A stretch of DNA of 64,000 nt from Streptomyces mashuensis. Lineage in GTDB: Bacteria; Actinomycetota; Actinomycetes; Streptomycetales; Streptomycetaceae. The DNA lies in assembly GCF_014654785.1 (NCBI RefSeq), contig NZ_BNBD01000002.1:372001-436000 (forward strand). The letters run 5' to 3'. The translations under genes and the position numbers were made by a program. Every line of letters starts with the position of its first letter. Within the stretch, counting starts at the first letter, position 1. The notes beneath the pieces are model-generated. The model saw only the letters and a list, made by a program, of their open reading frames with translations. It was not told the origin of the DNA and ran no database searches. Below are positions 26,562 through 37,947 of the stretch, one piece after another.

Positions 26562-28610
26562 TCACCCTCCCGCCCGTACCGGCTCGCGCTCCGCCGCCGG
26601 CTCGGCGTCGCCGCGCCGGGCGCCCGGGATGCCGGCCGGGGCCACGCGCCCCGGCCCCATCAGCACGTACTGCAGGCCGAAGCCGCCCGCCACCACCAGC
26701 GCGCCGCCCACCGCGTCCAGGATGTAGTGGTTCGCCGTCCCGACGATGACCGAGAGGGTCAGCAGCGGGTAGAGCATGCCGAGCCACCGCGTCCACGCCC
26801 TGGGCGCCACCGTGGCGACGACCACGCCGCACCACAGTGACCAGCCGATGTGCAGCGACGGCATGGCCGCGTACTGGTTCGCCAGCTCCGTCAGCGCGCC
26901 GAAGCCGGGCTTCGACAGGTCCTGCGGCCCGTTCACCGTGTCGACGAAGCCGAGGCCCGGCATCAGCCGGGGCGGCGCCAGCGGGTAGAGCCAGAAGCCG
27001 GCGAGCGCGATGAGCGTGGCGAAGGCCAGTCCGGTGCGCGCCCAGCGGTAGGTGGCGGGGCGGCGCCAGTAGAGGCAGGCCAGCAGGGACATCGGCACCA
27101 GGAAGTGGAAGGTGCCGTAGTAGTAGTTCATGCTGGCCTTCAGCCACCCCATGCCGGCCACGACGTGGTTGAAGCGGTGCTCCACGTCCATGTGGAGGAG
27201 CTCCTCCAGGCCGAGGATCTGCCGGCCGTGGGCCTCCGCCCGGCCGCGCGACTCGGGCGCGCTGGCGCGGATGTAGGAGTAGAACCAGTAGCCGACCCGT
27301 ATCAGCATCAGCTCCAGCAGGACGTTGGGGCGGTTGAGGGCGGGCTTGAAGAAGCGCAGCAGCGGCAGCCCGGGCACGCGCGCGTGCCGCGGCTCGGCCA
27401 CCGGTGTGGGGACCGGCCGGTCCCACAGGGGCGACGTACGCGTCAGGAACGGTACGGCGACGGCGGCGGCCAGCGCCGCCAGCAACGGGGCGTTCTGCCC
27501 CAGGGGCCCGAAGACGGGGTTGGGCGGTACGAGGACGGTGCTGGGCAGCGTCATGGCGAGCACGACGAGCACCGGCCACACCAGCCGGTCGGCGCGGCGG
27601 CGGCCGACCCGGCCCGCCACGGCGAGCAGGATCCACAGCTGCTGGTGCTGCCAGGCGGTGGGCGAGACGGCGACGGCCACGCAGCCGGTGAGGGCGATCG
27701 CGAGGAGCGGCTGCCCGTCGCGGGCGTAGTGGGCGGCGCGGCGCAGGCCGAGGACGGCGACGGTGCCGGCCAGCGCCGCGTAGAGGGCGAGCTCCAGCGG
27801 TCCGCGCAGGCCGATGCGGAGCAGCAGGCCGTGCAGGGACTGGTTGGCGAGCCCGCCGGGGCCGTCGCCCAGGCCGGCGCCGGCGATGTGATGGACCCAG
27901 TACGTCCAGGAGTCGGCGGGGAGGAGGAGCCAGGCGAGGGCGGTGCACCCGGCGAACGTCACGCCGGTGCCGGCGGCGGCGCGGCGGCGGTCCGTGAGCC
28001 ACAGCAGCGGGACGAAGAGGAGGACGGCGGGCTGAAGGGCTGCGGCGACGCCGACGAGGACGCCGGTGGCGCGTCCGCCGCCGGCGGCGCAGCGGGGCGG
28101 GCAGCAGCCGAGGAGGACGAGCAGCACCGGGATGATGCTGGTCTGGCCCAGGTGGAAGGTGTTGCGTACGGGGAGGGAGAGCACCGTCAGGATGACGGCC
28201 ACGGGGGCGGCGAGCAGCGCGCCGCGGCGGCTCGCCGGGGCGGGCAGGGCGCGGGCGGCCAGCAGGGCGACGGCGACGACGAGCAGCAGGGTGCCGAGGG
28301 TCCAGACGAGGCCGAGGCTCTGCTCGGCGGCACGGGTGAGGGGTTTGAGGACGAGGCCGGCGAAGGGCGTGCCGGTGAAGCCGTCGGTGCCGTAGAGGCC
28401 GTAGAGCGGGCCGCTGACGTGCGGGACGCCGTTCCGGCCGATCCACCGGCCGAGGCCGGGGAAGTGCCCCCCGGGCGGCGGCCGGAACACGGCCGCCGCC
28501 TGGCGCACCGCGAGCAGGCCCGCCAGGAGCCACAGCGCTCCCAGGGCCATGCCGGTCCGCGAGGCCGCCCTCGGCGGGCTCCCCAGCCCGCCCCGCTCTG
28601 CATCCGCCAC
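26562..28610 (-). CDS. Bifunctional glycosyltransferase 87 / PAP2 phosphatase fusion
   Basis: A 682-residue multi-pass membrane protein. The first 410 residues form a GT87 (DUF2029, mannosyltransferase-like) region with about ten hydrophobic helices such as LGLVWTLGTLLLVVAVALLAARAL and TFAGCTALAWLLLP. The rest is a PAP2-type domain of the inositolphosphotransferase kind: a first-motif region around SMNYYYGTFHFLVPM, AMPSLHIGWSLW (catalytic His) and TANHYILDAVGG (second His and Asp). It probably transfers a sugar or phospho-polar group onto a membrane lipid carrier at the outer face of the membrane. The start used is the GTG before ADAERGGLG; an internal ATG (MALGALWLL) is an alternative. No operon partners. 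Confidence 0.85.
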   Translation of the reverse strand: MADAERGGLGSPPRAASRTGMALGALWLLAGLLAVRQAAAVFRPPPGGHFPGLGRWIGRNGVPHVSGPLYGLYGTDGFTGTPFAGLVLKPLTRAAEQSLGLVWTLGTLLLVVAVALLAARALPAPASRRGALLAAPVAVILTVLSLPVRNTFHLGQTSIIPVLLVLLGCCPPRCAAGGGRATGVLVGVAAALQPAVLLFVPLLWLTDRRRAAAGTGVTFAGCTALAWLLLPADSWTYWVHHIAGAGLGDGPGGLANQSLHGLLLRIGLRGPLELALYAALAGTVAVLGLRRAAHYARDGQPLLAIALTGCVAVAVSPTAWQHQQLWILLAVAGRVGRRRADRLVWPVLVVLAMTLPSTVLVPPNPVFGPLGQNAPLLAALAAAVAVPFLTRTSPLWDRPVPTPVAEPRHARVPGLPLLRFFKPALNRPNVLLELMLIRVGYWFYSYIRASAPESRGRAEAHGRQILGLEELLHMDVEHRFNHVVAGMGWLKASMNYYYGTFHFLVPMSLLACLYWRRPATYRWARTGLAFATLIALAGFWLYPLAPPRLMPGLGFVDTVNGPQDLSKPGFGALTELANQYAAMPSLHIGWSLWCGVVVATVAPRAWTRWLGMLYPLLTLSVIVGTANHYILDAVGGALVVAGGFGLQYVLMGPGRVAPAGIPGARRGDAEPAAEREPVRAGG

Positions 28611-28798
28611 CCTCTACGCCCTCTACTCCCTCTGTTCCCTCTGTTCTCTCTCAGGCATTTGGCCCTTTACCGGGACAACGTCCCACACGGGCACAGGTGC
28701 CTGGAATTCAACGCTCCGGGGGTGGGAAAGGAGGCTCAAAGGGGTGCGAAAGGGTGCGCCTGATAACTCGGGGGCGTGACACGGCGCCCTGTGCGACG

Positions 28799-29398
28799 AT
28801 GCGGCGCATGCCTGACGCCACGCGCCCCGCCCCGGCCGCTGATCCGGTTCCCGCCTCCACCCGCGCGTGGACCGTCGAGCCGCGGCCCCTCGACTCGCCG
28901 GGCGCCGTGGAGCTCCTCCGCGCCTACCTGCACGACGTCGCCGACCGCTGGTACCGGCTGCACCACGCGCGTGCCGTGACGGACGAGGAGATGGCGCGGC
29001 ACTGGGACGAGATGTGCGCGGACGACAGCGGCCCCGGCGGCCTGCGCCCGCCGCAGGGTGTCCTCCTGGTGGCCCGTTACGGCGGCCGGGACGCCGGATG
29101 CGTGGGGCTGCGGCGCCTGGAGGGGCCGGAGGGACCAGAGGGGCCGGGGGACGCCGGCACGGCCGAGCTGACGCGGATGTTCGTGCTGCCGGAGATGCGC
29201 GGCCTGGGCGGCGCACCACGGCTGCTGAGTGCCGCGGAGGACGTGGCCCGCGCGTGGGGCGTACGGCGCCTGCTGCTGAACACGCGCCGCGACCTGGTGG
29301 AGGCCCGCGCCCTGTACACGCGGCACGGCTACACGGACGTACCGCCGTACCGCATCGACGACCCGTACGCCGAGGTCTTCCTCGCCAAGGAGCTCTGA
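28799..29398 (+). CDS. GNAT family N-acetyltransferase
   Basis: A 199-residue acetyltransferase. The core LTRMFVLPEMRGLGGAPRLLSAAEDVARAWGVRRLLLNT is GNAT motif A with the acetyl-CoA loop (R-G-L-G-G-A), and ARALYTRHGYTDVPPY is motif B. Start is uncertain: ATGs at 28799 and 28808 lack a clear ribosome-binding site, so translation may be leaderless, and 34 upstream in-frame residues are rejected. It ends 12 bp before the convergent MFS gene. Substrate unknown. Confidence 0.8.
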   Translation: MRRMPDATRPAPAADPVPASTRAWTVEPRPLDSPGAVELLRAYLHDVADRWYRLHHARAVTDEEMARHWDEMCADDSGPGGLRPPQGVLLVARYGGRDAGCVGLRRLEGPEGPEGPGDAGTAELTRMFVLPEMRGLGGAPRLLSAAEDVARAWGVRRLLLNTRRDLVEARALYTRHGYTDVPPYRIDDPYAEVFLAKEL

Positions 29399-29409
29399 CG
29401 GGGTGGCCG

Positions 29410-32503
<3,094 letters not shown>

Positions 32504-32524
32504 CCGTTCCTGCCGGCCTGCCGG

Positions 32525-32896
32525 CTATTCCTGCTGCGCCTGCGCGGTGACGTGGTCGAGGGTGCCGGTCAGCTGCTCGGTGGGCGAGAAGTCGAAGAAC
32601 TCGCTGTCCTCCAGCGCCTGCGGCGAGTGCCCGGGCCCCCAGTAGAACACCTGCCCCGCCTCGTACGTCTCCTCTCCGTCCTTGGTCGTCAGCTTGATGC
32701 GGCCCTTGGTCAGAAAACCCCAGTGGGGGCACTGGCACAGGTCGTCGGGCAGCCCCTTGAGGGCGGGCCCGAGGTCCATGCCCTGGTCCGCGCGCATGTA
32801 CAGCACGGTCATTCCCCCGCCCATCTCCTGCGTCCGCACCTCGACACCCTCGCCGGTGAACACGACGGGCGCTTCGTCACGGGTAACGGCCGTCAT
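32525..32896 (-). CDS. Cupin domain-containing protein
   Basis: A 123-residue single-domain cupin. The barrel strands read GGGMTVLYMRADQG, WGFLTKGRIKLTTKDGEETYEAGQVFYWGPGHSPQAL; PHWGFLTKG supplies a partial metal-site motif and HSPQ a second. The start ATG at 32896 has AGGGAG eight bases upstream; a GTG nine bases earlier has no usable spacing. It is 21 bp from the convergent HAD stop. Ligand unknown. Confidence 0.8.
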   Translation of the reverse strand: MTAVTRDEAPVVFTGEGVEVRTQEMGGGMTVLYMRADQGMDLGPALKGLPDDLCQCPHWGFLTKGRIKLTTKDGEETYEAGQVFYWGPGHSPQALEDSEFFDFSPTEQLTGTLDHVTAQAQQE

Positions 32897-33005
32897 GACG
32901 GTCACTCCCTGGTCGTCTAGACGTCATCAGGGCCCTCACGCGCCTCACGTTCCACGGTAGTGGGGGCCGGGGGGAGAGGCACGGCGTGTCCGTACGATAT
33001 TGATC

Positions 33006-34183
33006 ATGCCTTCGACAAGCCGACGCCGGGCCGTGCTGGCCACGGCGGCCCTCATGACGTTGTTCACGGCGACCACGACGGGCTGCGGCGGGTCGGGCAA
33101 GGCGGCATCGCCCCCTGAGAAGCCCGCGGCCGGGGGCGGGGAGGGCCTGGTACGCATCCTGGTGGCGGGCCGCCCGGTGACGGGTTCGGAGCCGTCGGGG
33201 AACGCGAAGGTCCCCTACCGGCGGACGTACACGGACGGGGAGCTGTACGCGGCGGTGACGGGCTACCGGTCGATGGCGTTCGGCTCGGCGGGCCTGGAGA
33301 GCCTCTACCGGGACGCACAGGGGTCAGTGGAGACGACGGTCGACCCGGCCATGCAACGGGCCGCCACGGAGGGGCTACGAGGCCGCAAGGGCGCCGCGGT
33401 GGCCCTGGACGCGGAGACGGGCCGCATACGGGCGCTGGTGAGCACGCCGTCGTACGACCCGTCGTCCATCAGCGGCAACGGCAGCGCGGACGCGGCGGCA
33501 TGGAAGGAACTGACGGCCTCCCAGGACAACCCCACGCTCAACCGCGCACTGCGGCAGGCCGCCCGGCGGGCGGCGCCTTCCGGGTGGTAGTGGTCGCAGC
33601 GGCGCTGGAGAAGGGCGTGTACGCGTCGGTGGACGCGCCGGCACACGGGGGCGAGGGGGCGTGCGAGCACGTTTCCGTACGGCAGGCACTGGCGCAGGGC
33701 TGCGACGAGGTCTTCGCGGTGATGGAGGCGGAGGTGGGCCGGGAGGCGGTACGGACGACGGCGGAGGCGTTCGGCTTCGAGGAGGCCGGGCTGCGGGTGC
33801 CGGTGCCGGTGGCCAAGAGCACGTACGGGCCGGAGGGGGCGACCGCCACGCCGCTGCAGATGGCCAGGGTGATGGCGGTCGTCGGCAACGGCGGCCGCCA
33901 AGTGGGCCCGCGGCTGGTCGACCGCGTGGTGCACGCGGACGGCAGCGTCGAGAAGCCCCCGCCGGCCACGTCGACGGGCCGCCAGGCCGTCACCCCCCAC
34001 ACCGCCGAACAACTCGCATCCGTCCTGAACGCGGGCACCCTGACGTCGTCGACGGACAAGGGCACCTGGTCGCTGGCCCTGACCCGCGGAAAGGACGGCC
34101 GCCTGCTGGCGGTGGCGGTACGGACGGACGACGCGGCAGCGGACGCCACGGCCCGTACGGTGACGGGGCTGACGGCCGGATGA
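33006..34183 (+). pseudogene. Degenerate PbpA-like penicillin-binding protein, frameshifted near 33558
   Basis: A lipoprotein-like start (RRRAVLATAALMTLFTATTTGCGG) leads into a PbpA-type transpeptidase: YRRTYTDGELYAAVTGYRSMAFGSAGLE, VETTVDPAMQRAATEGL, VALDAETGRIRALVSTPSYDPSSIS, NPTLNRALRQ. There the frame ends at a TAG at 33588-33590, while homology resumes one frame over with PAGGAFRVVVVAAALEKGVY. One missing base around 33558-33566 would join them. The three catalytic motifs are also lost: PPGSTFK is PAGGAFR (no Ser or Lys), SxN is GCD, and KTG is not found. So it was a non-catalytic paralogue even before the frameshift. The stop overlaps the downstream GNAT start. Confidence 0.7.
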
Positions 34184-34645
34184 CTGTTAGAACCGCACGG
34201 GACCAGGACATACCCGGCCTCCTCGGCCTGGCCGCCCAGGTCGAGCACTGGTTCGGCCCGATGGTCGAGGACCCGGGCTTCCACCGCGCCCTGGAGAAGC
34301 ACATCGGCAGGTCGACGGCGCTCGTCGCCATGGGGAAGGGCGGGGGCGTGGTCGGCGGCCTGCTGTTCGGCGCGAAGCCGCCGACGTACCACGTCCACTG
34401 GCTCGTCGTGTCGGAGGAGGAACGGGGAAGGGGCGTCGGCCGGTCCCTGATGGCAGAAGCAACCCGCCGCTACGTGCAGCCCCCGGCCACCCTGGAGGTG
34501 GTCACCTTCGGCCCCGACCACCCAGCCGCCACCACCAGCGGCGCCCGCGCCTTCTACGAACGCCAGGGCTTCACCCCGTCGGAGGCCGCGGAACTCGGCC
34601 CGGAGGGCGGCTCCCGGCAGATCTACCGCCCGGTCGGTCACCTGA
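34180..34645 (+). CDS. GNAT family N-acetyltransferase (own stop lost by an apparent extra base)
   Basis: About 155 residues: MTVRTARDQDIPGLLGLAAQVEHWFGPMV, acetyl-CoA loop VSEEERGRGVGRSLMAEATRRY, and ARAFYERQGFTPSEAAELGPEGGSRQIYRPVGH. The ATG overlaps the upstream stop (ATGA). As sequenced, the frame runs on antisense through the NUDIX gene to a stop at 35262, with a low-complexity Arg/His/Pro tail unlike any GNAT. Dropping one C of the CC at 34641-34642 gives CAC TGA and ends the protein right after RPVGH; the same edit also restores the NUDIX stop. The coordinates given assume that correction. Confidence 0.65.
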
Positions 34646-35094
34646 CGCGCACAGTCAGGAGGCGGCGATGCGGCGATCAACCGCTGGCCGTCGTGGGCCC
34701 GTACGTGCGGCCCGCCGCCACGGATCGCGTCGAGGAGGCGCACGGCATAGGCCTCGTCCATCGAGGAGACCACTTCCTGCGGCGTCATCCAGGCGACGGC
34801 CGCCGACTCGTCGGAGACTCGTTCCACGCCGCCCACGGGGCGGCAACGGAACACCAGGGCCACGATCGCCCGCGTCATGTTCTTGTAGACACCGGTGAGC
34901 CGCTCGACGCTCACCAAGATGCCGGTCTCCTCCAACACCTCGCGCCGCGCCCCCTCCTCCGGCGCCTCCGCAGCCTCCAACACGCCACCGGGAAGCTCCC
35001 AACGCCCGTTGTCGGCCCGCTGGATGACCAGCACCCGTCCGTCACCGCGCACCACAGCGCCCGCCACGGAGACCGAGTGCAGCGCTTCGCTCAT
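34638..35094 (-). CDS. NUDIX hydrolase (own stop lost by an apparent extra base)
   Basis: About 152 residues: HSVSVAGAVVRGDGRVLVIQRADNGRWELPGG and the NUDIX box GGVLEAAEAPEEGARREVLEETGI (GX5EX7REUXEEXGU satisfied), then YKNMTRAIVALVFRCRPVGG, PQEVVSSMDEAYAVRLLDAI and HDGQRLIAAS. It hydrolyses a nucleoside diphosphate linked to some group. As sequenced the frame reads on antisense across the GNAT gene to 33538. Removing one C at 34641-34642 gives a TGA on the minus strand at 34640-34638 (original numbering), four bases from the convergent GNAT stop. Confidence 0.7.
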
Positions 35095-35152
35095 ACCGAC
35101 CGCCCCCCCTATTGTCGCTGCACCGGCAGCGTGCCGAGGCTAGTGCCTACGC

Positions 35153-35911
35153 CTACGCCCCGAAGTCGTACTCGAGCGCATAGGACGCCGAGTCCAGCGT
35201 CATCTCGTTCACCTCCACGGCGCGACCGCTTTCCGCGAACGCCGTGCGGCAGATGTCGATGACGGGCGTCCCCGGCGACAACTGCAAGCGCTCGGCCTCC
35301 TCTGCGGAGGGCATGCGGCAGCGGATCTCCTCACGGAAGTGCACCGGTTTGCAGCCCAGTTCCGCGAGGCGCGCGTACGTACCGCCGGGGCCGCTGTCCG
35401 GAGTGGTGATTGCGGTGCCCGCCACGAGGGCCGCAGGCAGGTAGGAGCTCGACAGCATCACCGTCTTGCCGTCCAGCACGAACCGCCGGCGCCTCACGCA
35501 CACGGTCTCGGTCTCTTCCAGGCCCAGGACGCCGGCCACCGGCCCCGGCGCCGCTTCCTCCGTGACGCGTACCCCGTCCACGACCAGGTCCCGGCTCTCG
35601 ACGTCGGCGGACCAGACGGAACGCCCAGCACCCCACACGTCCTCGGCGAGCCGCTGTACACCCCGCCGCCGGACGGGCCGGAACGACCGCACGAACACGC
35701 CCGCCCCCTTACGGGCTTCGACAACGCCCTCGCTCTGCAGCACGCCGAGCGCCTGCCGGGCGGTCATCCGGGCCACGCCGTGTTCGGCCATCAACTCGTT
35801 CTCGCCCGGCAACCGGTCCCCCGGGCCGTACACGCCGGCCTGGATCGCGTCGCGCAGCTCAGCGGCGATCTGCCGGTACTTGGGCAGCCGGCCGGTGCCG
35901 TGGTTGGCCAT
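35153..35911 (-). CDS. GntR family regulator, HutC/UTRA subfamily
   Basis: A 252-residue regulator. The N-terminal HTH is LPKYRQIAAELRDAIQAGVYGPGDRLPGENELMAEHGVARMTARQALGVLQSEGVVEARKGAGVFV, the classic GntR winged helix. The C-terminal UTRA domain includes GTYARLAELGCKPVHFREEIRCRMPSAEEAERLQLSPGTPVIDICRTAF. The ATG follows GGGATCACCCC-type sequence weakly; the 220 upstream in-frame residues of the longer frame are Arg/Pro-rich and rejected. In Streptomyces this subfamily is often the regulator of integrative-element or antibiotic-associated modules. It is divergent from the small Cys-rich gene and DUF6255-like gene. Confidence 0.85.
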   Translation of the reverse strand: MANHGTGRLPKYRQIAAELRDAIQAGVYGPGDRLPGENELMAEHGVARMTARQALGVLQSEGVVEARKGAGVFVRSFRPVRRRGVQRLAEDVWGAGRSVWSADVESRDLVVDGVRVTEEAAPGPVAGVLGLEETETVCVRRRRFVLDGKTVMLSSSYLPAALVAGTAITTPDSGPGGTYARLAELGCKPVHFREEIRCRMPSAEEAERLQLSPGTPVIDICRTAFAESGRAVEVNEMTLDSASYALEYDFGA

Positions 35912-35990
35912 GGGGTGATCCCCTCTCTTCCCTTGACAGCGTAAAGGCGCCCGGCGCTGCCGAGCTTGCCGCAGAACGAGGGGGCTCCAG

Positions 35991-36175
35991 GTGAACCACC
36001 CGGACGCCCCTGTCGCAGCCGCTTCTGCGCAAGAGGCCAACCATCGTCCAACTCCGCCTGCGCCGGGTGCCGGGAGATCAAAGCCAAGCGCTACGAAGCC
36101 ATCCGCCAGGGCAACCGGCGCATGGCCGAGGCGATGGCCACCGCCATGGGGCGGCACCTGCGGGCGGCGCACTGA
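35991..36175 (+). pseudogene. Small Cys-rich protein, apparently frameshifted at a C-run (36007-36010)
   Basis: From a GTG at 35991 (GAGGGGG upstream) the frame reads MNHPDA and then becomes low-complexity. Shifting one frame at the CCCC of 36007-36010 gives MNHPDAPCRSRFCARG followed by CAGCREIKAKRYEAIRQGNRRMAEAMATAMGRHLRAAH and a TGA at 36173-36175. That chain has a Cys-x4-Cys and Cys-x2-Cys arrangement and normal composition, as in small proteins found beside GntR/UTRA regulators. A missing C in the run is the simplest explanation. The stop overlaps the next start by one base. Confidence 0.45.
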
Positions 36176-36456
36176 TGGGGGCGGCATGGGCGCCCGCTCC
36201 CGCGATGCCGCCGGGCGGACGGGTGCGCTGTGCCCACCCCCGCCCCGCCTGGGCGGTGACCGGCGACGGGGTCGGTGTCTGCCGGCGTTGCGGCACGCGG
36301 CGCGTCGCGGACTACCGGGCGCTCGCCTTCGCGCTCGACCTGCCCGGCAGGACGCAGCCCGGCGGGCCGACCGGCAGAGCCGTCGGCGCCGGCCCCGGGC
36401 ACGCCGGATGGCCGCGCCGCGTACGCGAGGTCGACCGGCGCCGGTCAGGCGCGTAG
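36175..36456 (+). CDS. DUF6255-like small protein
   Basis: A 93-residue protein with VRCAHPRPAWAVTGDGVGVCRRCGTRRVADYRALAFAL: a Cys-His and Cys-x2-Cys-Gly-Thr pattern that suggests a zinc ribbon, as in the Streptomyces DUF6255 family noted near natural-product genes. The ATG overlaps the preceding stop (TGATG), so the two small genes are coupled, and both are divergent from the GntR regulator. The Arg/Gly-rich tail is likely unstructured. Function unknown. Confidence 0.5.
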   Translation: MGAAWAPAPAMPPGGRVRCAHPRPAWAVTGDGVGVCRRCGTRRVADYRALAFALDLPGRTQPGGPTGRAVGAGPGHAGWPRRVREVDRRRSGA

Positions 36457-36560
36457 CAGCGGAGGCGGGTGATCGCGCGGGCCGTCGCGCCCTGGGCAGC
36501 GGACCAGGACCGACCTGAGGAAGCTCTACCTCATCCTGCCGTCGTCGCGGAATCGCACGT

Positions 36561-37211
36561 TCACCGCGCAAGCGGGCGAGGGCGTTCCCACACCACCGAG
36601 TACCGCCACAGCAGGTGTCGCCGGAAGCGGCGGCCGGGGAGGAGGGCGCGGGAGGTGCGGCGTACCTCGGTCCAGGTGGTTCGGGGGTCCTCGACCGGCA
36701 TGCCCGGCGGGTCCGTGACGCCGCCGTGGCGGCGTGCGAGCCATCGTGCGGCGGGGACGCCGGCCGCGCTGGTCAGCCAGTCGTAGGGGGTGCGGGGCCG
36801 GGCCAGGCCGACGATCACCAGGCGGCCGCCGGGGGCCAGGAGCCGCTTCATCGACTGTACGGCGGTGGCGAAGTCACCGTGGTGGACGACCGCGACCGCG
36901 CTGACGAAGTCGAACGTGCCCTCGGCCAGGGCCTCCGGCAGCGGCGGACGGAGGAAGTCCGCTTGGAGGAAGGTGAGATGGGGGACGTGCGCGTCCGCCG
37001 CCGCCCGGCGGGCCTGGCGGATCATGTCCTCGGAACGGTCCACTCCGGTCACCTCGCGTGCCCGTTCCGCCAGCCGCCGGGCCAGCAGCCCGTCCCCGCA
37101 GCCGAGGTCGAGCGCTCTGCCGCACCCGTCCGGGACGGCGTCGAGGATGAGCGGGTGGTAGTGGACGTTGTGGTTCCACGGCGTGGTCCGGGTGACGGTC
37201 TGTCCGGTCAT
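36561..37211 (-). CDS. Class I SAM-dependent methyltransferase
   Basis: A 216-residue methyltransferase opening NHNVHYHPLILDAVPDGCGRALDLGCGDGLLARRLAE (motif I), with VTGVDRSEDMI (acidic strand 2), FDFVSAVAVVHHGDFATAVQSMKRLLAPGGRLVIVGL. It resembles the UbiE/Methyltransf_11 type common in Streptomyces. A C-terminal region of about 60 Arg-rich residues ends RHLLWRYSVVWERP. It stands alone, divergent from a membrane protein gene 97 bp away. Substrate unknown. Confidence 0.88.
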   Translation of the reverse strand: MTGQTVTRTTPWNHNVHYHPLILDAVPDGCGRALDLGCGDGLLARRLAERAREVTGVDRSEDMIRQARRAAADAHVPHLTFLQADFLRPPLPEALAEGTFDFVSAVAVVHHGDFATAVQSMKRLLAPGGRLVIVGLARPRTPYDWLTSAAGVPAARWLARRHGGVTDPPGMPVEDPRTTWTEVRRTSRALLPGRRFRRHLLWRYSVVWERPRPLAR

Positions 37212-37308
37212 CAGGGCAGGGTATGCGGGCGACCGTCAGGGCCGGATCAGGGACGTCTCAGGGTCTTCCCTGACGCCCCGCACCCCTCCCCGACGGAATG
37301 ATCGAAGC

Positions 37309-37947
37309 ATGACGGAAACGACCTGGAAGCAGTCGGCCTTCGTGGCGGCTCCCCTGTGCCTCGCGGGGTACGGACTCATACGGCTCGTCGACAGCGAGCA
37401 CGGCCCCGGCCCCGACTGGACGCTCGGGCACCTGGCGCTGCTCGGCGGGCTGCTGATGTTCGCCCCCGTCTTCCTCGGTCTGCGCCGTCTGGCTCTGGAG
37501 GGCCGCGGCGACGGCGGTGGCGGCGGCACGGTCCGCCGGGCCGTGGCCGGGGCCGGGACCGCGCTCGGGCTGCTGGGCATGGTGGCGGCCGCCGTGCAGG
37601 CGGGCATCGACCTCGTGGTCGGGGCCTGCGCCGCGGACCGCGTCGGGATGGACGAGCTGTTCGGCGACGTCCAGAGCGTCGCCGGAGTCAAGCCCGCCTT
37701 CTACACGGTCGGGCCGCTGCTCTTCCACATCGGGCTGCTCATACTGGTCGTGCAGCTCGCCGCACTGCGCCGCATAGCAGCCTGGCGGCCCCTCGCGGTC
37801 GTGGTGGCGATAGCCCTGCCCGCCGCGCTCGGCCTGGACCTGATGCCGGTGGCCGGTCTGCTGCTCCTGCTGGTGCTCGCTCCGCTCGGAGAGCGGGCGG
37901 CGACGGCGCTGCCCTCCCCCGCCGGGCGCTCAGTGACTGCCCACTGA
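37309..37947 (+). CDS. Hypothetical multi-pass membrane protein
   Basis: A 212-residue protein with about six hydrophobic segments: AFVAAPLCLAGYGLIRLV, LGHLALLGGLLMFAPVFLGLRRL, AGTALGLLGMVAAAVQAGIDLVVG, YTVGPLLFHIGLLILVVQLAAL, PLAVVVAIALPAALGLDLMPVAGLLLLLVLAPLG. The ATG follows GGAATGATCGAAGC. No family recognised. The 3' end overlaps the convergent LysR gene by 18 bp. Confidence 0.7.
   Translation: MTETTWKQSAFVAAPLCLAGYGLIRLVDSEHGPGPDWTLGHLALLGGLLMFAPVFLGLRRLALEGRGDGGGGGTVRRAVAGAGTALGLLGMVAAAVQAGIDLVVGACAADRVGMDELFGDVQSVAGVKPAFYTVGPLLFHIGLLILVVQLAALRRIAAWRPLAVVVAIALPAALGLDLMPVAGLLLLLVLAPLGERAATALPSPAGRSVTAH

Noticed and set aside
33538..34637. Long C-terminal extension of the NUDIX protein
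   Set aside because: Antisense of GNAT and PBP genes; composition unlike NUDIX proteins, and the same extra C explains it.
34646..35262. 205-residue C-terminal extension of the GNAT protein
   Set aside because: Low-complexity antisense of the NUDIX gene; explained by an extra C at 34641-34642.
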